From: an uncultured Sutterella sp.
Lineage (GTDB): Bacteria > Pseudomonadota > Gammaproteobacteria > Burkholderiales > Burkholderiaceae_F
Assembly: GCA_900546995.1 (NCBI GenBank)
Contig: URFF01000023.1
Span: 1 to 22,838 of the forward strand
Length of the DNA: 22,838 nucleotides
Direction: 5' to 3'
Shown here: positions 14,081 through 21,070 of the stretch, one piece after another
How positions within the stretch are numbered: the stretch's first letter is position 1
Layout: each line of letters begins with the position of its first letter
Notes under the pieces: generated by a model
What the model saw: only the letters and a program-made list of their open reading frames with translations
Databases searched by the model: none
Told to the model about the DNA's origin: nothing
Position numbers and translations under genes: made by a program

Positions 14081-16186
14081 TTAGGCCTTTAACTTAATAC
14101 GGCCGTCAACGGCAATCCCCTCACCGTTTTTCTCACTGATAATGAGCGGGTTGATATCCAATTCCTCGATTTCCGGGAAATCCGTCACCAATTGCGATAA
14201 CCGCAAAAGCACATCTTCCAACTGATCCAGCTGTGCCGGCGTGGTACCACGAGCCCCTTCGAGCAATTTATAGGCCTTCACGCCACGAATCATTTCATGG
14301 GCATCGATATCGGTTAAAGGTGCCATGCGGAAAGTCACGTCTTTCATGACTTCAATGAAGACGCCGCCCAAACCAAACATCATCATGTGGCCATACTGAG
14401 GATCCGTCGCCACCCCGCAAACCATCTCGCGAGAGCCCTTGACCATTTCCTGAATGATGACGCCTTCAAGGCCATCCAAGAGATTGCGTTCACGAAGCTT
14501 TTCGATGAGGTCACGGTATTGGCTACGTAATTCGTCCGCACTTTGAATATTGACTCGCACGCCACCCACGTCGGTCTTGTGGGAGGTGGTCTTTGAAGTC
14601 ATCTTCATCACAACGGGATAGCCGATTTGGTCCGCGAGAGCGACCGCTTCATCCTCACTGGTTGCGAAACCTGAACGACAGACGCGAATCCCATAGGCAT
14701 CGAGCACATCAATACTTTCGCGCGTTGTTAACTGCGCGCGACCATCCGCCAAGCTTGCCTGCATAATCGAACGGGCGCGTTCACGATTCACGGTGAAATT
14801 CACCACCTTGCCCATCGGTTTTTCAATCCACAAGCGCTGTTCATTTAAGCGATTCAAACCGTCAACGGCTTGTTCGGCATACATAAAGAACGGCACATTG
14901 ACTTGCATATCGGAAAGCTTGGCAAAGAATTCGCTCGTGGTCATGAAAACCCCGACAATCGGTTTTTCGGGATGCTTGGCTTTGATTTCCATGACAGCGT
15001 TTGCCACGTCAATGTCTTTGAGACCCAAGAACGGTAGATAAATCACGACCACCATGTTGACGGCCTCATCGGCAAGCACCGTTTCAAGCGTTTGCTTGTA
15101 ATGCTCAATCGGCGCCGAGGCAATCATGTCGACCGGATTTTTCACCGAAGCGGCTGCCGGCAAGAAACTGCGAAGCTTTTCTTTTGTCTCTTCAGACAAT
15201 TGAGCCATCTTCATGCCATATTCGGAGACGGCGTCGGTCGCCATAATGCCGGGGCCACCCGAATTGGTGATGATGGCGACGCGATCGCCCTTAGGAATCG
15301 GGCAGTTATCAAAAACTTTGGCCGTCGCAAAAAGGTTTTCTAACGAATATTCACGGATAACACCGGATTGACGTAACAAAGCATTAGCCGCTTTATCCGC
15401 GCCGGCAAGCGACCCTGTGTGTGAAGAGGCGGCACTTGCCCCCGCAGCGGAACGCCCGGCCTTCAAAGCCAAAATCGGTTTTTTCTTTGAAATGCGTGTT
15501 GCCAGTTCTCGGAAATTAGCCGGGTTCTGAATGGATTCCATGTAAAGCAGAATTTGCTTCACATCGTCTTCATTTTCCCAATACTGCATGGCGTTTTCCG
15601 CATTCACATCGGCTTGATTACCAATGGAAATAAATTGTGCAAAACCCAAATTCAAGTCTTTTAAAATATTTAAGATGCCGCCACCCAATGCGCCCGATTG
15701 GGATACGAAACCAATTCCACCACGCTGAGGCAAGCTTTCAGCAAAGCAGCCGTCCATACGAATTGAAGGATGCGTATTGACAACGCCTAAGCAATTCGGA
15801 CCCACGCAGCGCATGCCGTAGGCACGCACTTTTTCCAAAAGTGCTTTCTCTAGCTCCGCGCCTTCTTTTCCGGTTTCCTTGAAACCGGCTGAAATCACGC
15901 ACAAGCCGCCAACACCCTTTTGATGGCATTGATCAATGGTTGAGAGTACGAACTTTGCATTGACCACAATAATTGCCAAATCCACTTCGCCCGGGACATC
16001 CAAGATACTTGTGTAAGCTTGAAGGCCCTCAATGACGCCGCCCTTGGGGTTGACCGGATAAATTGCACCGGTAAACCCATATTCCTGCAGACGCTTCATG
16101 ATGTCAGAACCGATCGTATGGGCTCGAGTGGATGCGCCGATCACCGCGATCGCGCGTGGCTTCATAATACTGTCAAGATTATTCAT
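14081..16186 (-). CDS. Single-chain ADP-forming acyl-CoA synthetase (acetate--CoA ligase, ADP-forming)
   Basis: Predicted to interconvert acyl-CoA, ADP and phosphate with free acid, CoA and ATP, conserving energy when run towards the acid. The order is CoA-binding Rossmann domain (1 to about 130; IAVIGAS near 13-19), succinyl-CoA-ligase-like domains with GFVSQSGALGGG (159-170) and the phosphorylatable histidine H256 in SSHTGSLAG, then an ATP-grasp domain (about 480-701) with SHKTDVGGV (second histidine, H536) and ELDINPL (675-681). The 701 residues match the fused alpha-beta form. No C-terminal GNAT domain follows, so it is not a Pat-type lysine acetyltransferase. Substrate (acetate, propionate, branched or aryl acids) cannot be read from sequence. 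It stands alone between divergent and convergent neighbours. Confidence 0.9.
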   Translation of the reverse strand: MNNLDSIMKPRAIAVIGASTRAHTIGSDIMKRLQEYGFTGAIYPVNPKGGVIEGLQAYTSILDVPGEVDLAIIVVNAKFVLSTIDQCHQKGVGGLCVISAGFKETGKEGAELEKALLEKVRAYGMRCVGPNCLGVVNTHPSIRMDGCFAESLPQRGGIGFVSQSGALGGGILNILKDLNLGFAQFISIGNQADVNAENAMQYWENEDDVKQILLYMESIQNPANFRELATRISKKKPILALKAGRSAAGASAASSHTGSLAGADKAANALLRQSGVIREYSLENLFATAKVFDNCPIPKGDRVAIITNSGGPGIMATDAVSEYGMKMAQLSEETKEKLRSFLPAAASVKNPVDMIASAPIEHYKQTLETVLADEAVNMVVVIYLPFLGLKDIDVANAVMEIKAKHPEKPIVGVFMTTSEFFAKLSDMQVNVPFFMYAEQAVDGLNRLNEQRLWIEKPMGKVVNFTVNRERARSIMQASLADGRAQLTTRESIDVLDAYGIRVCRSGFATSEDEAVALADQIGYPVVMKMTSKTTSHKTDVGGVRVNIQSADELRSQYRDLIEKLRERNLLDGLEGVIIQEMVKGSREMVCGVATDPQYGHMMMFGLGGVFIEVMKDVTFRMAPLTDIDAHEMIRGVKAYKLLEGARGTTPAQLDQLEDVLLRLSQLVTDFPEIEELDINPLIISEKNGEGIAVDGRIKLKA

Positions 16187-16341
16187 GGTCCGTAAATCCT
16201 ATTGAAAAGGTCACTCTCGTTTATTGGTAAAAACAATCGCCTTCATGATACAGAGAAGAATTGATTTTAGGGACTCATTTCAATAGCCAAAAAGCTACGG
16301 ATTAGAGCAAGATCGTTCGCTTTTTTGCAAGAAACGATCTA

Positions 16342-16368
16342 TTGGCAAATCCTACGGCACCTTAAAAT
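16342..16368 (+). promoter_or_regulatory. Weak promoter candidate for the exported esterase gene
   Basis: TTGGCA (16342-16347) and TAAAAT (16363-16368) could form a -35/-10 pair, but the spacer is 15 bp, shorter than the optimum. The -10 lies 26 bases before the ATG. It is the best pair I found in the 208-bp divergent gap with the acyl-CoA synthetase gene. No convincing minus-strand pair was found. Confidence 0.3.
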
Positions 16369-16394
16369 GTCAGCTTAACAGGAGGATCTCCGCT

Positions 16395-17429
16395 ATGCGC
16401 AAACCGCTTATCAGTTTTTTAATTATCTCTACACTGGCCTTTACCGGTCTAAGCTATGCTCACCCTGAGCATTATCCGGCGCCAAGCACCGTGAGCGAAC
16501 AATTGGCCGTGTCAGTCAATGCCCCTTCGGCCGCTCTTTGGTTAAACAATCCGAAAAGCACCGAAGAGTGGCAAACCATCGCTAAAAATTATGCTCAGGA
16601 AAGCGGGAAAGCGGCCTTAGCAGCGGCAAAAGCCAGTCAGGTCACTGTCTCGGAGCATCAACTGGCTGGTGTCCCCGTTTTTACGTTAACGCCTCAGAAA
16701 ATCGATAAGACGAAGTCTGACAAAGTGATCTATTACATCCACGGAGGTGGTTACATTTTAGGGCACGGTGTCGGGCAGATTTCTGAAGCGCTACCGCTTG
16801 CGGCCGACCACGGGTATCGGGTTGTCAGTGTTGACTACCGCATGGCACCTGAATATCCCTTCCCAGCCGCCATTGATGATGCCTTTACCGTGTATCGTGA
16901 ACTCGTTAAAACATACGGCGCACAAAATATCGCCGTTTACGGCACCTCAACGGGCGGTGCCATGACGCTCATTTTGGCACTTCAAGCCGCGCAGGCAAAG
17001 CTCGCCCAACCTGCTGCACTCATTTCAGGCACCCCCTGGGCGGACATTAACAAAATTGGCGACACCTATGTCACCAACGAAAAGGTCGATAACATCTTAA
17101 CAACCTATGACGCGCTGATTCGCTATGCGGCAACGGTCTATGCCAATGGGCATGATTTAAAAGACCCACTGATTTCTCCTGTCTATGCGAAGGCTGAAGA
17201 CTTAAAACAATTTCCGGCAACGCTTTTGATTTCCGGCACACGTGATCTTTTCTTAAGTAACACCGTTCGCATGCACAAACGCTTACTCATGGAAAATGTT
17301 CACGCGGAATTGGTTGTCTATGAGGCCATGTCACACGCCCAGTATTACTTAAATCCTCAAGCACCTGAAACGGCGGATCATTACAGAATCTTGGACCAAT
17401 TCTTAAGTAGAACATTGTTAAAGCACTAA
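16395..17429 (+). CDS. Exported alpha/beta hydrolase, hormone-sensitive-lipase-type esterase
   Basis: Predicted carboxylesterase or lipase of the alpha/beta hydrolase fold-3 (bacterial HSL, family IV) group. The N-terminus (MRKPLISFLIISTLAFTGLSYA) is a clear signal peptide, with probable cleavage after residue 22, so the enzyme should act in the periplasm or outside the cell. HGGG (116-119) is the family's oxyanion-hole motif; DYRMAPEYPFPAA (147-159) is typical. The nucleophile is S185 in GTSTGG, with D284 (GTRDLF) and H314 (SHAQYY) as the rest of the triad. The 344 residues equal the usual 310-320 plus the leader. AGGAGG lies 8 bases before the ATG. It appears monocistronic, ended by the terminator at 17451-17479. 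The natural substrate is unknown. Confidence 0.88.
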   Translation: MRKPLISFLIISTLAFTGLSYAHPEHYPAPSTVSEQLAVSVNAPSAALWLNNPKSTEEWQTIAKNYAQESGKAALAAAKASQVTVSEHQLAGVPVFTLTPQKIDKTKSDKVIYYIHGGGYILGHGVGQISEALPLAADHGYRVVSVDYRMAPEYPFPAAIDDAFTVYRELVKTYGAQNIAVYGTSTGGAMTLILALQAAQAKLAQPAALISGTPWADINKIGDTYVTNEKVDNILTTYDALIRYAATVYANGHDLKDPLISPVYAKAEDLKQFPATLLISGTRDLFLSNTVRMHKRLLMENVHAELVVYEAMSHAQYYLNPQAPETADHYRILDQFLSRTLLKH

Positions 17430-17450
17430 CTCGTTTTTAACCTGGAGGAT

Positions 17451-17479
17451 GCCCGCTTCTCAATAGCGGGCTTCTTTTT
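17451..17479 (+). terminator. Intrinsic terminator after the esterase gene
   Basis: Stem GCCCGCT (17451-17457) / AGCGGGC (17465-17471) with a 7-base loop, followed by TTCTTTTTA. It begins about 20 bases after the esterase stop codon. This separates the esterase from the following channel gene, which must have its own promoter or depend on read-through. Confidence 0.85.
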
Positions 17480-17518
17480 AGGCTAAACTACAAACGTTAC
17501 GAATATTGGGTGAAAAAA

Positions 17519-18904
17519 ATGCCTGCTACAAACAACGTGACCGACACAAGCTTATCTTTTACACGAGAGCTGCTCGATGACATCGTTTACTTTTTCTCAA
17601 CAGAACTCACCGAAACGAGCTTTTGGACCCAAGTCTCTTCCGTTCTTTTAGCGGTTGCGCTCGCAATCGTTCTCGCGGGCTTTTTTGGGAAAAAATTGGC
17701 GCTGCGCGCGGAGCACTTCTCCTCTGAAACCCTTCGAGGACGCCTAGCCATATTCGCCCTCACATTAAGTAAGAAACTGCTTTTCTCGGTTTTTGCCTCC
17801 TTTTTCCTCTTTTTGGGGATTTGGTTCATGCAGCAACTGGGGTTGGTGCAGGAAAACGACAAGCTGACGCTTGCAAGGCTAGCCAACCAAGTCTTTTTCA
17901 TGTGGGCAATTCTCGTGCTCATTGTAGAATTCATCGTGGTACTCTTTGCCAAACGCCACATTTCCACACAACTGAAGCGCTTTTTCTATACCGTTTTCTG
18001 GATCTTGGCGATCCTCAATATTCTGGGTGTGCTTCCGGTCATTGTCCACATCATGGAAAGCATCACGCTACCGATCGGATCCAGTTCTTTGTCGATTTGG
18101 TCTATTCTGGTCGGACTCATCACGGTGCTATTGGCGATGGCCATTGCCAACTGGCTCTCCGAGCAATGTGAAACCATGATTAACAGTGCGCCCGATATTG
18201 ATGCCAACCTCAAAATTGTGCTCTCGCGTCTGGCAACGATTGCCTTTTTCACGATCGCGATCCTCGTCTCGTTAGCCTCGGTAGGACTCAATTTAACCGT
18301 GTTAAGCGTCTTCGGTGGCGCGGTCGGCGTCGGCCTGGGCTTCGGACTACAAAAAATTGCTTCAAATTACATCTCCGGCTTTATCATTTTGTTTGACCGC
18401 TCGGTAAAAATCGGCGATTTGGTGGAAGTCGCTGGCTTTTCCGGTACCGTCACCCAAATTAACACCCGCTACTCCGTGATTCAGAGCATGGCGGGCGAAG
18501 AAATGATCATCCCGAATGAAAACTTTGTGACTGGCACCGTTAAAAACCTCTCTCGCACGGAAAAAGCCGTTGTTCACTCAGTCAATGTCAGTATCGGTTA
18601 TGAATGTGATGTGAGCCGCGCACAAGCGATTCTGCTGGAAATCGTCGGCGAACAAAAGCGAATTCTCAAAAAACCGGCACCTTGGGCTGTTATCAGTAAT
18701 TTCGGCGCCGACGGTATCGATTTGCGTGTGAGTTTCTGGGTCCAGGACCCGGAAAAAGGCACGTCTGTCTTGAAGTCCAACATTATGAAGGCGGTTCTCG
18801 CGCGCTTTAACGCCGAAAACATCTCAATCCCCTACGCCATTCGCGATGTCCGCATCAACGGGGAATTGCACATTGCCGGTCAATCGCCGATCATCAAAAA
18901 GTAA
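17519..18904 (+). CDS. MscS-family mechanosensitive ion channel
   Basis: Inner-membrane channel that should open under membrane tension and release solutes on osmotic downshock. The 461-residue protein (ATG start) is larger than E. coli MscS (286), with about seven hydrophobic segments (roughly 37-55, 82-103, 125-144, 154-175, 192-212, 237-257 and the pore helix about 262-290). The MscS core is clear: the glycine/alanine-rich pore segment GGAVGVGLGFGLQKIASNYISG, then DRSVKIGDLVEV and a beta domain with EEMIIPNENFVTG. The C-terminal domain includes VSFWVQDPEKG and IPYAIRDVRI. I chose ATG 17519 because GGGTG lies 6 bases before it; an in-frame GTG at 17510 would add MKK without a Shine-Dalgarno. 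The extra N-terminal helices resemble MscK/YnaI-like subfamilies, but I cannot assign one. Confidence 0.9.
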   Translation: MPATNNVTDTSLSFTRELLDDIVYFFSTELTETSFWTQVSSVLLAVALAIVLAGFFGKKLALRAEHFSSETLRGRLAIFALTLSKKLLFSVFASFFLFLGIWFMQQLGLVQENDKLTLARLANQVFFMWAILVLIVEFIVVLFAKRHISTQLKRFFYTVFWILAILNILGVLPVIVHIMESITLPIGSSSLSIWSILVGLITVLLAMAIANWLSEQCETMINSAPDIDANLKIVLSRLATIAFFTIAILVSLASVGLNLTVLSVFGGAVGVGLGFGLQKIASNYISGFIILFDRSVKIGDLVEVAGFSGTVTQINTRYSVIQSMAGEEMIIPNENFVTGTVKNLSRTEKAVVHSVNVSIGYECDVSRAQAILLEIVGEQKRILKKPAPWAVISNFGADGIDLRVSFWVQDPEKGTSVLKSNIMKAVLARFNAENISIPYAIRDVRINGELHIAGQSPIIKK

Positions 18905-18915
18905 CGCAAATTAAA

Positions 18916-18941
18916 GGCCGAAATCCGATTAGATTTCGGCC
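18916..18941 (-). terminator. Terminator hairpin between the convergent channel and porin genes
   Basis: Perfect 10-bp stem GGCCGAAATC (18916-18925) / GATTTCGGCC (18932-18941) with a 6-base loop. Read on the minus strand it is followed by TTTAATTT, so it best fits termination of the porin transcript. On the plus strand it is followed by TAAAAGG, with no good T tract, although it may still act for the channel gene. Confidence 0.75.
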
Positions 18942-18967
18942 TAAAAGGTAGCTAACCAAAGAACAGA

Positions 18968-20155
18968 TTAAAAGTTGTGCGTGATACCGACGCCCACTTG
19001 AACCCCATCGCGCTCCACATTAATTTGATCAGCGTCAAGCGTATAGTCCACTTTTTGATGATCATAACCCACAGCGCCATACAGGCTCGTGCGTTTACTT
19101 AATTCATAATTGTGGAATACACCCACACCGTAACGGGTCACGTCAGCCTTGACAGAGCTCGTCAAATCGCCGTCAAAGTCGTAGAGCGCACCATCACCGT
19201 CCGCATAGTAGACACTCACTTGTAATTCGCCGCCCATCACAGGGAAAGCGGAACCGACCGCCACGGCATAACCATCAAAGTCGCCGTAAGTGCCTGCTGT
19301 CTCTGGAAATTCAATGTCATTGGAAAAGTCATGGCCGCCAATCGTTTCTTCGTGCTTGCCGTATTGGAAACCAATGAAGGGTTTGGCAATACCGAAATCG
19401 TAATTCATACCGACGCTAATGGACATCGCATCATCGATCGCATCACCGCGATAAGCATCACCGATGTTGCGATTCTTAAAGATCGTGTCGCCCACCACAG
19501 CCAACGAGAAGTTACCAGCGGTATAGCCCAAACCAATCGCACCGTAACGGGTCTTGTCACGAGAAGGTACGGAATCGTCCCCTTCAACACCTAAAGAATA
19601 TTGAGCGTAGAGCGTAAAGCCCGCAAATTCCGGGGATTGATACGTTACGGTATTGTCATAGATGCCACGGTCCATCCAGTAGCCTGCGCCGATGTAATCA
19701 ACGTAACCACCGTCCATCGCGTCACCCGTTGCCATAAAGAGGTCATAGGTCCCTTCACCGGCGGTCAACGCACCCATACGCCCCATTGACAAGGTACCGG
19801 CCGAGCCCGAAATGCTCACCTGAGACTCTTTATCAAAGAAATGGGAATCATCATCGCTCGCACCGGAGTCGGATGCAAAGCTATGCTCCAAAACAAAGCT
19901 CACGGACAAGCCATCGGTAATTTCTTCCGTGCCACGCACACCGATCACGCTAGAAGTCCCGATGCCAGATTCCATCCCCCAACGATCATCGTCTTCGTTA
20001 ATCACGTTCGTACCGTTGATATCAGCATCCACCGATTCGTGGGTGTAGAGCAAGCCCGTATCCACCGTACCATAGAGTTCAACAGAGGCAGCCTGAGCAG
20101 CACCGGCCATGGCAAAAGCCGAAAGCATTGCGCAAGCTAAAAGTGATTTTTGCAT
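18968..20155 (-). CDS. Outer-membrane trimeric porin (Gram-negative porin, betaproteobacterial type)
   Basis: Predicted 16-strand beta-barrel porin forming diffusion channels in the outer membrane. With the ATG at 20155 the precursor is 395 residues: a signal peptide MQKSLL...AAQA (22 residues), then mature ASVELYGTVDTGL, the classic start of neisserial and burkholderial porins, and a terminal F (GVGITHNF) needed for Bam-dependent assembly. Internal family blocks include SSVIGVRGTEEITDGLSVSF and TYQSPEFAGFTLYAQYSLG. The loops are markedly acidic, with DSGASDDDS and a YADGDG...DFDGD stretch. GGAG sits 6 bases before this ATG; an in-frame TTG four codons upstream is less likely. It is divergent from feoA-feoA-feoB and its leader carries a Fur-box-like palindrome, so iron regulation is likely. 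Confidence 0.93.
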   Translation of the reverse strand: MQKSLLACAMLSAFAMAGAAQAASVELYGTVDTGLLYTHESVDADINGTNVINEDDDRWGMESGIGTSSVIGVRGTEEITDGLSVSFVLEHSFASDSGASDDDSHFFDKESQVSISGSAGTLSMGRMGALTAGEGTYDLFMATGDAMDGGYVDYIGAGYWMDRGIYDNTVTYQSPEFAGFTLYAQYSLGVEGDDSVPSRDKTRYGAIGLGYTAGNFSLAVVGDTIFKNRNIGDAYRGDAIDDAMSISVGMNYDFGIAKPFIGFQYGKHEETIGGHDFSNDIEFPETAGTYGDFDGYAVAVGSAFPVMGGELQVSVYYADGDGALYDFDGDLTSSVKADVTRYGVGVFHNYELSKRTSLYGAVGYDHQKVDYTLDADQINVERDGVQVGVGITHNF

Positions 20156-20171
20156 TTTTATCTCCAATTAT

Positions 20172-20184
20172 GAGAATGATTCTC
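20172..20184 (-). promoter_or_regulatory. Fur-box-like palindrome in the porin leader
   Basis: GAGAAT-G-ATTCTC is a perfect 6-1-6 inverted repeat and close to the GATAAT-type hexamers of the Fur consensus. It lies 17 bases upstream of the porin ATG and immediately downstream of the predicted -10 (20193-20198), so bound Fur would block transcription when iron is plentiful. Confidence 0.75.
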
Positions 20185-20192
20185 GTTTTTAA

Positions 20193-20221
20193 AATTTATT
20201 CTTAACTAAAATTTTTTTCAA
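20193..20221 (-). promoter_or_regulatory. Predicted porin promoter
   Basis: On the minus strand TTGAAA (20216-20221) and TAAATT (20193-20198) are separated by 17 bp. The expected transcription start near 20186 coincides with the edge of the Fur-like palindrome. The surroundings are very A+T-rich, so chance matches are possible; the correct spacing and the overlap with the Fur site are the support. Confidence 0.5.
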
Positions 20222-20315
20222 CTTGAATTCACCTATTTTTCTTTCCAAACAAACAAAGAGTTATCTGATTAATCAAAACAACCTAGAGCCAAGAATCATT
20301 TATAAAAAATGATAT

Positions 20316-20361
20316 TTTTCAAATAATTATTATCACTTACCAATGTTTTCCGATCTATATT
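20316..20361 (+). promoter_or_regulatory. Fur-like site and candidate -10 upstream of the feo operon
   Basis: The 19-mer at 20316-20334 ends in AATAATTATTATC and matches the classical Fur consensus at 12 of 19 positions by my count, with nearly all of the match in its right half. TATATT at 20356-20361 could be the -10 of the feo promoter, which would place the Fur-like site over or next to the -35 region. No convincing -35 hexamer is visible. Confidence 0.4.
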
Positions 20362-20552
20362 GACAGAAAACGATATGGTTTTCTCGGATGGGACAATTTG
20401 ATATTTCATTGATTTTCAATAATTTATTTAAGAAATCACTATTTATTGTTTTAAATCAAACAATCCTGACGCACTCAACAATAAGTTGCAAACGAGAACT
20501 ATTCCTATTACTATTCTCACAATTGTTACCCATTGTGCTTTTTTCGTTTCCT

Positions 20553-20792
20553 ATGAAACCGTCTATGTCACAAATTCGTCCGTTAACACAACTGGAAGTC
20601 ATGACCGAAGCCACGGTTGTGCGCCTAAAACTGGATGCCCAAGAACAAACACGTCTCACGCAACTTGGGCTTTATTGCGGAGCCACCATCAAAGTACTGC
20701 AATCGGCGCCCAATGCGCCGCTACTGCTTGCCATCGGTGACGGCCGCATCGGTGTGAATTATCAAACCGCTCAAAAAATTTACGTTGTTTAA
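20553..20792 (+). CDS. feoA: Ferrous iron transport protein FeoA (first copy)
   Basis: Small cytosolic SH3-like protein thought to interact with FeoB and support Fe2+ uptake. From ATG 20553 it has 79 residues. The FeoA pattern is visible: PLTQLEVMTEATVVRL at the start, then RLTQLGLYCGATIKVL, equivalent to the usual RL..LGL..G..I.V block, and a final strand IGVNYQTAQKIYVV. The usual proline-glycine region is replaced by APNAPLLLAI, so this copy is more divergent than the second. The start is uncertain: ATG at 20565 would give 75 residues, neither has a good Shine-Dalgarno, and an upstream ATG at 20388 would add 55 residues unlike FeoA. It is first of feoA-feoA-feoB, 21 bp before the second copy. 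Confidence 0.8.
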   Translation: MKPSMSQIRPLTQLEVMTEATVVRLKLDAQEQTRLTQLGLYCGATIKVLQSAPNAPLLLAIGDGRIGVNYQTAQKIYVV

Positions 20793-20813
20793 GAATTTTA
20801 AAAGGATTTTGTT

Positions 20814-21044
20814 ATGCAACTGAAAGATATGCCGATCGGCTCCAAAGGGCGCATCAAAGGCCTGAAAAGTGGTCAACCTGAATACCGCCGTCGCCTGGTG
20901 ATGCTCGGCGCAACACCCGGCGCCACCTTTGAAGTGCTTCGCGTGGCTCCCTTAGGCGACCCGATCGAATTACGCGTTCGTGGTAGCGCGATTTCGGTCA
21001 GACGCGACGAAGCCGAAATTCTTGAAATTGAACCCATTCAATAA
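20814..21044 (+). CDS. feoA: Ferrous iron transport protein FeoA (second copy)
   Basis: A 76-residue FeoA-domain protein (SH3-like beta-barrel). The canonical features are present: MQLKDMPIGSKGRIKGL, the block YRRRLVMLGATPGATFEVLRVAPLGDPIELRVRG, and the final SISVRRDEAEILEIEP-type strand. It matches the FeoA pattern better than the first copy. AAAGGA lies 8 bases before the ATG. It sits 21 bp after the first feoA and 26 bp before feoB, so the three are almost certainly co-transcribed. It is expected to bind the cytosolic side of FeoB; whether the two FeoA proteins have distinct jobs cannot be read from sequence. Confidence 0.93.
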   Translation: MQLKDMPIGSKGRIKGLKSGQPEYRRRLVMLGATPGATFEVLRVAPLGDPIELRVRGSAISVRRDEAEILEIEPIQ

Positions 21045-21070
21045 CCGGTTTTTTAAAAGGACTCTCCGAA

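Larger units (their letters stand above)
20156..20552. other. Palindrome-rich divergent control region between porin and feo operon
   Basis: This 397-bp A+T-rich stretch has no convincing gene. Besides the Fur-like sites and porin promoter listed separately it holds several perfect inverted repeats: TGATTAATCA (20266-20275); ATCATTT/AAATGAT with a 5-bp spacer (20295-20313); AGAAAAC/GTTTTCT with a 6-bp spacer (20365-20384); ATTGA/TCAAT (20408-20420); ATTGTTT/AAACAAT with a 6-bp spacer (20445-20464). A plus-strand frame open from ATG 20388 into feoA exists but lacks a Shine-Dalgarno and similarity to FeoA. Confidence 0.6.

Noticed and set aside
20263..20276. Possible FNR site around TGATTAATCA
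   Set aside because: The FNR consensus needs TTGAT and ATCAA separated by four bases; here the half-sites abut, so it was kept only as an unassigned palindrome.
20360..20388. TTGACA at 20360-20365 as a -35 element for feo
   Set aside because: No acceptable -10 hexamer lies 15-19 bp downstream; the 17-bp position reads CTCGGA.
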